A stretch of 64,000 bases of DNA, taken from the NCBI GenBank assembly GCA_003367665.1, contig QKXI01000003.1:1-64000 (forward strand), in the 5' to 3' direction. Shown one piece after another: positions 31,554 through 38,066 of this stretch. The stretch is from Leifsonia sp. ku-ls. Lineage in GTDB: Bacteria; Actinomycetota; Actinomycetes; Actinomycetales; Microbacteriaceae. The stretch's first letter is position 1. Every line of letters starts with the position of its first letter. Made by a program: the position numbers and the translations under genes. The notes beneath the pieces are model-generated. The model searched no databases. It had not been told where the DNA came from and worked only from the letters and a program-made list of their open reading frames with translations.

Positions 31554-32201
31554 ATGCAAACTTTTCCCACCGCGTCCGGGAGTCTCCGCGAGCGCAAGAA
31601 GGCGCAGGTCAGAGCCGACCTGGAGCGCGCCGCGCTGGAGCTCGCGCTGGAACGCGATCTCGACGACGTGACCGTCGACGAGATCTGCGCGCGCGTCCCG
31701 GTGTCGCACCGCACCTTCTTCAACTACTTCGACAGCAAGGAGGACGCGCTGTTCGACGTCCGGCGCGCCTGGGGCGATCCCGACTGGCTCGCCCGGCAGC
31801 TGGAGCGGGCCCACGACGGGAGCGTTGTGGAGGCCGTCGTCGGCGCCCTGTTCGCCGAAGAGGAGGGCGCAGATCAGGCCATGCGCGAGGCGCGGATGCT
31901 CATCGCCGCCCGGCATCCCGGACTGATCCGGCGGAAGGCGAGACGGCTCGACGAGCTGCGCGCAGGCATGGTCGACGCCGTCGCCGCGTTCATCGCCCAC
32001 CGCGATCCCGACGCGTCCCGGACGGCCGCGGAGCTCGGGGTGGACCCGGCCGCGCAGGCGGAGCTGCTCGTCGTCGTCTGCATCGGCGCGGCCCGCATCG
32101 CGGTGCGCGAGTGGGCGGAACAGGGCGGCACGACCTCGGAGGACGAGGTCAGGGCGCGGGCGGTGGCCATCGCGCGCGCGCTCGCGCCGATCCTGAGCTG
32201 A
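31554..32201 (+). CDS. TetR-family regulator of the exporter
   Basis: A 215-residue TetR repressor. The HTH is at residues about 25-58 (ALERDLDDVTVDEICARVPVSHRTFFNYFDSKED in two pieces), the remainder an all-helical ligand and dimer domain without recognisable family signature. It is divergent from the DHA2 exporter and begins about 50 bases after a TATAAT -10. The 22-base near-palindrome at 31503-31524 covers its promoter start region and the exporter -35, the usual place for a TetR operator. It likely derepresses the exporter when an exported drug binds. Confidence 0.92.
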   Translation: MQTFPTASGSLRERKKAQVRADLERAALELALERDLDDVTVDEICARVPVSHRTFFNYFDSKEDALFDVRRAWGDPDWLARQLERAHDGSVVEAVVGALFAEEEGADQAMREARMLIAARHPGLIRRKARRLDELRAGMVDAVAAFIAHRDPDASRTAAELGVDPAAQAELLVVVCIGAARIAVREWAEQGGTTSEDEVRARAVAIARALAPILS

Positions 32202-32267
32202 GCGTCCTCACATCGGAAACGGGCGCACGCCCAGTGTCGCGCCGCACCCGTTCCCTACTCTCGGAGC

Positions 32268-32939
32268 ATGCAGACCCGTCGTGACCGAGCCTGGACCCTG
32301 AGCCGACCCGTCCACTGGATCGTGTGGTCCGTCGTGCTGTTCGCCGCGACCATCGCGCTCGGCCTCGCCGCCAAGGCGCTGCCCGCGCTGCGCTTCGCCG
32401 GCCTCGACGCGGCGGTCAACCGGGTGAACTCGCCACTGCTCGACACGGGGGCTCTGCTGCTAGACCGGCTCGACCATCCGGTGGTCGTCGCGGTCGTCCT
32501 CGTGGTCGTGTTCGTCGTGCTGCTTCCGCTCGCCGGCTGGCGCCGGGCGCTCGGCGTGTGCATCGTCACCGGCGCCGGATGGCTGACCACGCTCGTCGTC
32601 AAGTTCGTGGTCGCGCAGCCCCGGCCGTCCACGGGCGACCTGACCCATCTGCTGCACGTCTCCCCCGCGACGCTGAGCTACCCGAGCGGTCACGTCGTCT
32701 TCGCGACGGCGCTGGTCGCCGCGCTCGTGACGGTGTGCCGCACGCGCGGAGCCCGGGCGGCCGTGATCGTCGTCGGCGGCCTGCTCGTCGTTGCCGTGGC
32801 GTGGTCGCGGCTCTACGTCGGCGTGCACTACGGGACGGACGTCGTCGGAGGCGTGCTGAACGGTGTGGCCGGGGCCGTGCTCATGGTCGGGATCTGGGAC
32901 CTGGCCACGCGGCGCCTGGCGCCGCGCCGAGCCCGCTAG
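32268..32939 (+). CDS. PAP2-family membrane phosphatase
   Basis: A 223-residue membrane protein with about five helices and the type 2 phosphatidic-acid-phosphatase signature: KFVVAQPRPS (motif 1, about 111-120), YPSGHVVFATAL (motif 2 with catalytic-region His, about 143-154) and SRLYVGVHYGTDVVGG (motif 3 with nucleophile His, about 183-198). It would dephosphorylate lipid phosphates or polyprenyl pyrophosphate on the outer face. The ATG lies six bases after TACTCT (32256-32261), a leaderless signal. No operon partner; a strong hairpin follows at 33015. Confidence 0.92.
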   Translation: MQTRRDRAWTLSRPVHWIVWSVVLFAATIALGLAAKALPALRFAGLDAAVNRVNSPLLDTGALLLDRLDHPVVVAVVLVVVFVVLLPLAGWRRALGVCIVTGAGWLTTLVVKFVVAQPRPSTGDLTHLLHVSPATLSYPSGHVVFATALVAALVTVCRTRGARAAVIVVGGLLVVAVAWSRLYVGVHYGTDVVGGVLNGVAGAVLMVGIWDLATRRLAPRRAR

Positions 32940-33014
32940 GGCGGGCGGGCGCGCGCATGCGCGCCGACTACGCAGTGCATCGGTAGTCCGACGGTCGTCG
33001 CCGGACGTTTCGGG

Positions 33015-33042
33015 ACGGGATCGTGAAGCCACACGATCCCGT
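33015..33042 (+). terminator. Hairpin downstream of the PAP2 gene
   Basis: ACGGGATCGTG and CACGATCCCGT form an 11-base perfect stem with the six-base loop aagcca, 75 bases after the PAP2 stop and 155 before the sigma-fusion start. No T-run follows. The rest of the 257-base gap (32940-33196) shows no gene. Confidence 0.6.
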
Positions 33043-33196
33043 GAGGTGCAGCGCGGTGCGATTGGCCGTCGGATGCGGCCGCGTCGTGCGGTCTCTGTGG
33101 ATGTCGCACTTTTTTCTCGGGAGTGCGTCACGATCCGCGATCGCGTGCGTCCACGTAGTTAAAACGCCCGCACTGCCCGTAAGGACCCGAAACCTT

Positions 33197-35254
33197 ATGA
33201 ACTGTCGACTTGACGACCTCTCCGACGCCGAGCTGCTCGCACTGGCCCGCGACGGCGACGGCCCCGCCTACGGTGTCCTCTTCAAACGCCACTGGCACGC
33301 CGGCCGCGCCATGGCGGCCTCCATCACCGGCCGGTTCGAGGCCGACGACCTCGCCTCGGAGGCCTTCGCCCGCATCCTCAAGGCGGTCGAGAAGGGCAAC
33401 GGGCCGAAGACCGGCTTCCGCTCGTACCTCGCGACCGCCATCCGCAACGTCGCCATCGACTGGTCGCGCCGCAAGAGCACCCCCAACATCGAAGACGCCG
33501 ACGTCATCGAAGACTGGACGTACAGCGAGGTCACCGCGCTCGAGCGCATGGAGCGCGAGACCATGGCGAAGGCGTTCTACGCCCTGCCCGACAGCTGGCA
33601 GGAGGTGCTCTGGTACACCGAGGTCGAAGACATGGCGCCGCGCGAGGTGGCTCCGCTGCTCGGTCTCACGCCCAACGCCGTCTCCGCATTGGCGGTTCGC
33701 GCGAGGGAGGGTCTTCGCCAGTCGTGGATCAACGCGCACCTCGCCGAGGTGCCGGCCGAAGAGCCGGAGCACGCCTGGGTGCTCTCCAAGCTGGGCTCGC
33801 ACGTGCGTGGCAAGCTCTCCCGCACCGATCGCACCAAGGTCGAGCATCACCTGCGGGCGTGCTCCTCGTGCAGCGACGCGGCAGAGGAGGCCGGCCGGGT
33901 CGGATCACGCCTCGCCATGGGCATCCTGCCGCTCTTCCTCGGTGTCTCCGGCGCGGTCGCCTACCTCACGTGGACGGGCGGACACTCCGGAGCCGCGGTG
34001 GCGGCCACGCTGGCCGGCACGCAGCACACCGGGGCGTCGGCCGCAACGCACACGGCCCGCACCGCCGGTCGGCTTCGGCACCTGCTCAGCGCCGGCGTCT
34101 CGGGATCGAACACGGGCGTCGCCGCGGTCGCGACGGTCGTCGCCGCTGCGGTGCTGACGACGGGAGCCGTTCTGGCGGCGCCCCAGTCGAGCGTCGCCGG
34201 GGGCGAGCGCACGAGCGAGCCGGTCACCACGCCAGTCGACCACCAGGGCGAACAGGAGCACGCCTCCGACGACCCGGGCGCTCCCATCTCTGCTGACCGT
34301 CGCGATCCGGAGACTCCGACGCAGAACGACAAGGAGCAGGGCAGCGCAGCCGACCCGTCGACGCCGGCGCCGACACGTCCCCCCGTTGCCCCGCAGCCGA
34401 CGGAGCCGGGCGACACGACTCGCCGCGTGCCCGACGCCGCTGCGCCGGGCACGGCCACCCCGCCGCCGAGCGGGCAGCAGGCGCCGGAGACACACCCCAC
34501 GCCGGAGCTTTCTCCCACCCCGCAGCCGCCGATCGAGCCGGAACCTTCGCCCACCCCGCAGCCGCCGGACCATCCGTCGGTAGAGCTCCCCATCGCGCCA
34601 ACCCCGTCCGTGGACGCGTGCGAGGCGGCGATCCGTCTCGTGCCCGCGGACCAGACGGTGTTCGGCTACCGGCTCGACGACCCGGCGGGAGCAGCGACCG
34701 CGACCGACTTCATCCACGGCGACACCGGCCGCTACGCGGGCAGCACCGGGCAGCCGGGCTGGACGCTGGCCGACACGACGGCGCGTCCTTCGACCGACGA
34801 GTTCACCATCCAGATCCGGTTCAAGTCGCAGGTAGGCGGCGGTCGGCTGATCGGCTTCAGCTCGGCGATGTCGGGTGACTCGCCCGACTTCGACCGGCAC
34901 CTGTTCCTGACCGACGACGGCCGGGTGGCGTTCGGCGTCTGGCCGGGCACCGTCCGCACCATCACGTCGTACCAGACGTACCTCGACGACGCGTGGCATC
35001 AGGCGACGGCCACGCTCTCCGGCGACGGCATGAAGCTCTACGTCGACGGGCAGCTCGTGGCAGCCGACCCCTCGGTCACCCGCGGCCAGGCCTTCTCCGG
35101 TTACTGGCGGATCGGCTACGAGAGCATGTTCAACTGGGGCCCGCAGGCGCCGACGAACTGGATCTTCGGCGGAACGCTCTCGCACGCCGCGGTCTACAGC
35201 ACCGCGCTGACGGCGGAGCAGATCGCCGCCCAGTGGAGGCAGTGCAACGGCTGA
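33197..35254 (+). CDS. ECF sigma factor fused to zinc anti-sigma, membrane and LamG domains
   Basis: A 685-residue single protein with, in order: sigma region 2 (residues about 10-92, including DDLASEAFARILKAV), sigma region 4 (about 118-178, TLPDSW-like ALPDSWQEVL and LLGLTPNAVSALAVRAREGL), a zinc anti-sigma motif H-x3-C-x2-C (HLRACSSC, about 220), a hydrophobic segment at about 237-257, a second at about 310-332, a Pro/Thr/Glu-rich linker (about 335-475) and a LamG/concanavalin-like domain (about 488-685). Sigma and its inhibitor are covalently joined and membrane-anchored. ECF groups with such C-terminal extensions are known in actinobacteria. If both hydrophobic segments span, LamG would be inside, so topology is open. 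ATG 33197 has AGGA eleven bases ahead. Confidence 0.9.
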   Translation: MNCRLDDLSDAELLALARDGDGPAYGVLFKRHWHAGRAMAASITGRFEADDLASEAFARILKAVEKGNGPKTGFRSYLATAIRNVAIDWSRRKSTPNIEDADVIEDWTYSEVTALERMERETMAKAFYALPDSWQEVLWYTEVEDMAPREVAPLLGLTPNAVSALAVRAREGLRQSWINAHLAEVPAEEPEHAWVLSKLGSHVRGKLSRTDRTKVEHHLRACSSCSDAAEEAGRVGSRLAMGILPLFLGVSGAVAYLTWTGGHSGAAVAATLAGTQHTGASAATHTARTAGRLRHLLSAGVSGSNTGVAAVATVVAAAVLTTGAVLAAPQSSVAGGERTSEPVTTPVDHQGEQEHASDDPGAPISADRRDPETPTQNDKEQGSAADPSTPAPTRPPVAPQPTEPGDTTRRVPDAAAPGTATPPPSGQQAPETHPTPELSPTPQPPIEPEPSPTPQPPDHPSVELPIAPTPSVDACEAAIRLVPADQTVFGYRLDDPAGAATATDFIHGDTGRYAGSTGQPGWTLADTTARPSTDEFTIQIRFKSQVGGGRLIGFSSAMSGDSPDFDRHLFLTDDGRVAFGVWPGTVRTITSYQTYLDDAWHQATATLSGDGMKLYVDGQLVAADPSVTRGQAFSGYWRIGYESMFNWGPQAPTNWIFGGTLSHAAVYSTALTAEQIAAQWRQCNG

Positions 35255-35297
35255 CCGATCGCGTCATAGCGGCGCGGGAGGCTCGTCTTCATCTATA

Positions 35298-35324
35298 GGA
35301 ACGCATTTTCGGGTTTCGCGTTCC
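35298..35324 (+). terminator. Hairpin after the sigma-fusion gene
   Basis: GGAACGC and GCGTTCC arms (35298-35304, 35318-35324) enclose 13 bases, 44 bases after the stop. The remaining bases up to 35456 hold only the promoter region of the next small gene, with no clear -35/-10. Confidence 0.5.
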
Positions 35325-35456
35325 CCGCGGAGCAACTCCTTTCTCATGTTGTCTCCCGAGTGGCCCGGCGGGCTCGTGCTCAAGCAGCCCCCGGGTCACT
35401 CCCTCCCGCCCGGCCGCCTTGGTGCGGTCGCCACATCCGACGATCGAGAGGACGAG

Positions 35457-35738
35457 ATGAGGGCCACCTGGAATCCCCGCGAACGCGCGATCGGGCTCGT
35501 CAGCGCCACCACCGACGGCTGGCGCGGCGAACTCGTCACACCGCTCATCCCACGAGACCCTTCGTCGCCGTTGCGGTCGGCGCTCCTCAACGAGCGGGCG
35601 GAACGGCTCGGAGAGCTCCGCGCCCTCGACTTCCGCGTCTACGACACCGTGCGCATCGAGGAGGTCGGCTCGGGCGACACGTACCGGATCATCGACCGCT
35701 TCAAGGCCGCCGTCGAGGCGGTGAACCGCTCGGCGTGA
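35457..35738 (+). CDS. Small hypothetical protein
   Basis: A 93-residue soluble protein, family not recognised. ATG 35457 follows AGAGGA at good spacing; the frame is open further upstream but without a better start. It begins RATWNPRERAIGLVSATTDG and ends with DTYRIIDRFKAAVEAVNRSA, a likely amphipathic helix. Its TGA is directly adjacent to the stop of the convergent HtrA-like gene. It lies between the sigma fusion and a membrane protease, but nothing links it to either. Confidence 0.65.
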   Translation: MRATWNPRERAIGLVSATTDGWRGELVTPLIPRDPSSPLRSALLNERAERLGELRALDFRVYDTVRIEEVGSGDTYRIIDRFKAAVEAVNRSA

Positions 35739-36848
35739 TCACCCGTTGCCGAGGGTGACGCTGGTCCTGTTCGTCTTGCCATCCCGGACATAGGTGATGG
35801 TCACCTTGTCGCCCGGCTTGCTGGTCAGCTGCTTCGCGGTCAGGTCGTCGACGCTCGAGACCGGTTGGCCGTCCACCTTTGTGATGATGTCGCCGGCCTG
35901 CAACCCCGCCTCGTCGGCAGGACCGCCGGGGACCACCGCCTGAACATACAGGCCGGGCTCCCCCTCGCCGTTCTGGCCCGGCACGACCGGACTGACCGAG
36001 AGCCCGAAGGTCGGGTAGACCACCTTGCCGGTCTCGATGATCTGCTGCGCGATCGGCATCGCGACCGCCTCGGGCACCGCGAAACCGATGCCGACGCTTC
36101 CTCCGCCGGCAACACCCGATGCCCCGGGGACGGTCGCGATGGCGGAGTTGACCCCGACCAGCCGACCCGCGCAGTCCACGAGCGCGCCGCCCGAGTTGCC
36201 GGGATTGATCGAGGCGTCGGTCTGGATCGCGTCCGCGAGCACGGCGTTGCGATCGCTGTCGCTCTGGACCGGCACCGTCCGCCCGAGAGCACTCACGACG
36301 CCGGTCGTGACCGTGCTCGACAGGCCCAGCGGCGCGCCGAGGGCCACCACGGGCTGCCCCACCTTGAGGCTGGCCGAGTCCCCCTGCCGGATGACCGGAA
36401 GCCCGGATCCCTGCACCTTCACGACCGCGATGTCGGCACGCGGGGAGCGACCGACGAGCTTGGCGGGGTGAGTGCTCCCGTCGTTGTAGAGCACGACGAT
36501 CTCCGCTCCTTCTGCGGCGGGCGCGATGACGTGGTTGTTGGTCAGGATGTACCCGTCGGCGGTGATGATCTCGCCGCTTCCCGTGCCGCCGGAGCCGTCG
36601 CCCGCGTGGACGCCGATGGTGACGATCGAGGGCAGCACATCCTCCGCGACCTTCTCGGCATCGCACACGGACTGGCTGTCCGCGGACAAGGGTCGCACGC
36701 CGGAGGCCGAGGTCGCGTTGCGGAGGGTGAGACCTCCCAGCACGCCGGCCCCCACCAGCACGACGGCTCCGACGATCGCGAGGACCACGACGGCCCACAC
36801 CGGGAACCTGCCGGGCCGGCCCTGCCGGTTCTCGCCTTCCGACGCCAT
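35739..36848 (-). CDS. HtrA/DegP-like membrane serine protease with PDZ domain
   Basis: A 369-residue S1C protease. A cytoplasmic N-terminus (1-17), one membrane helix (about 18-40) and an extracellular trypsin-like domain with the triad His in LTNNHVI (about 105), Asp in RADIAVVKV (about 137) and Ser in INPGNSGGAL (about 218). A PDZ domain follows (about 270-365; PGGPADEAGLQAGDIITKVDG). It cleaves misfolded or signalling proteins at the membrane surface. Length and layout match actinobacterial PepD/HtrA proteins. It is convergent with the small gene downstream of the membrane-anchored sigma factor, an arrangement that invites, but does not show, a role in processing it. Confidence 0.93.
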   Translation of the reverse strand: MASEGENRQGRPGRFPVWAVVVLAIVGAVVLVGAGVLGGLTLRNATSASGVRPLSADSQSVCDAEKVAEDVLPSIVTIGVHAGDGSGGTGSGEIITADGYILTNNHVIAPAAEGAEIVVLYNDGSTHPAKLVGRSPRADIAVVKVQGSGLPVIRQGDSASLKVGQPVVALGAPLGLSSTVTTGVVSALGRTVPVQSDSDRNAVLADAIQTDASINPGNSGGALVDCAGRLVGVNSAIATVPGASGVAGGGSVGIGFAVPEAVAMPIAQQIIETGKVVYPTFGLSVSPVVPGQNGEGEPGLYVQAVVPGGPADEAGLQAGDIITKVDGQPVSSVDDLTAKQLTSKPGDKVTITYVRDGKTNRTSVTLGNG

Positions 36849-36988
36849 GCGATGCCCCCTTCACGTGTGTTGCGACCAGGGTGGAGCGCGACGGCCGCGC
36901 CTGGCTAGACAGTGCCTTCTCGTCGCCGATGCCTGAAACCGCGGCGGATGGGCGTGCCCCTCTGACCGAAGCTCACTAATGTGAACGC

Positions 36989-37210
36989 ATGGATCCCGAG
37001 CCCGGAGTGTTCACGGCGTACCTCGTGCACACCGATGCCGGGTCGGAGGATCGCACCATCGAACTCCCCCTCCTGACACCCATGCCGCCGTCGCGCGTGA
37101 GGGTTCCCGATCCAGGCGCGGCAGGCAGGGTCCTCGTGTACGAGCTCGTCACGGCGGAGGACTGGCCGCGCGAGGCGACGTACCGGTTCCGTGGGGCAGA
37201 GGCCGTCTGA
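36989..37210 (+). CDS. Small hypothetical protein
   Basis: A 73-residue acidic protein, family not recognised. It starts MDPEPGVFTAYLVHTDAGSE and seems a small beta-rich domain. The ATG is six bases after TAATGT (36977-36982), the leaderless pattern, with no ribosome site. It is divergent from the HtrA-like protease; the 140 bases between hold no palindrome I can see. Confidence 0.6.
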   Translation: MDPEPGVFTAYLVHTDAGSEDRTIELPLLTPMPPSRVRVPDPGAAGRVLVYELVTAEDWPREATYRFRGAEAV

Positions 37211-37288
37211 CGGAGCCCTCACCTGTCTAGCCCACGCCGACTCACAACGGCAAGCTGACCTCGGAAGTGGCTCTCGACGCGGGATGAG

Positions 37289-37483
37289 GTGCTGGGTGTG
37301 GGCGACGACGGAACGGCACCCTCCTGGTCGGGCCAGGGGTGGTGGAGCCGTGTGCTCCAGCATCCTGAGGTCGAGCGGGTGGACGTCGACGCCACGGTGG
37401 TCCGCGTGCGCCTGCGCTCGGGCGTCGAGTTGGAGTGGCCACGCGATGCGGGAACGTCCGACGTTTCCCCTCTTCGGCGTTGA
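37289..37483 (+). CDS. Possible small protein
   Basis: A 64-residue reading frame with a GTG start and a GGGATGAG just before it. The stretch VVRVRLRSGVELEWPRDAG resembles WTVQLYSGAVLEYDLETW of the next gene (a hydrophobic strand, Ser-Gly turn, then Leu-Glu), so the two might be related beta proteins. Weak evidence; it could be spurious. Confidence 0.3.
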   Translation: MLGVGDDGTAPSWSGQGWWSRVLQHPEVERVDVDATVVRVRLRSGVELEWPRDAGTSDVSPLRR

Positions 37484-37572
37484 CCGGGCTGGTGCACGGC
37501 GCGGGCCCTGGTGCACCATGGGGGCCTGGCTCGGCGGGGAGAGCCCCGCCGAGGTGGGAGGGGGAATCGACG

Positions 37573-37797
37573 ATGATCGACGAGAGCGAGTACATCCACC
37601 CGCCGCACCCGCCGCGGCTGCGCGAGCACGTCGGGCTGGTGCGGTGGACGCGCGACGCGGAAGGGGACTGGGTGAACGAGACGGTGACAGGCCAGTTCGC
37701 CGGCGGGGACGCTCACCGCTGGACGGTCCAGCTCTACTCGGGCGCCGTGCTCGAGTACGACCTGGAGACATGGCTGCCCTACCAGCCGCATCTGTAG
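37573..37797 (+). CDS. Small hypothetical protein
   Basis: A 74-residue protein starting MIDESEYIHPPHPPRLREHV. A GGGAGGGGG tract upstream serves as ribosome site. The Pro/His-rich N-terminus leads into beta strands (LVRWTRDAEGDWVNETVTG and HRWTVQLYSGAVLEYDL). No signal peptide or membrane helix. Unknown function. A large inverted repeat follows at 37932. Confidence 0.6.
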   Translation: MIDESEYIHPPHPPRLREHVGLVRWTRDAEGDWVNETVTGQFAGGDAHRWTVQLYSGAVLEYDLETWLPYQPHL

Positions 37798-37931
37798 CAG
37801 GTGTCTTTCGCGGTCCGGCGCGCACTGCGAGCATCGCAGCGCAACACAAAAGGGGTGCCGGCCCGAAACACCTGACGACGACCAGGGGCCGGCGCCCCGC
37901 CCCATCCAGGACGGGTGACCAGCGGGGACGA

Positions 37932-37982
37932 GGTGGAGGGCCCGCCTGCGCGAAACCCGAAACGCGACCGCGGCCCTCCACC
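37932..37982. other. Long-stem hairpin before the LuxR gene
   Basis: GGTGGAGGGCC (37932-37942) pairs with GGCCCTCCACC (37972-37982) around 29 bases that contain a further CGCG-N10-CGCG pair. CAGGTGT/ACACCTG arms also bracket the upstream part (from 37799). The 250-base gap has no gene; it could be a terminator cluster or an untranslated leader or small RNA. Confidence 0.45.
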
Positions 37983-38066
37983 CCAATGGGAGGGAGCTCT
38001 CGCCCGAAGAGCTTCCACTAGTGAAGACGCAGCGGTCGCGCTTTCGTGATGCGACGGGTGGAGGGA

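Noticed and set aside
37219-37986. Minus-strand frame of 255 codons over small genes
   Set aside because: It lacks a start signal and has shadow-like composition; the plus-strand small genes have better starts.
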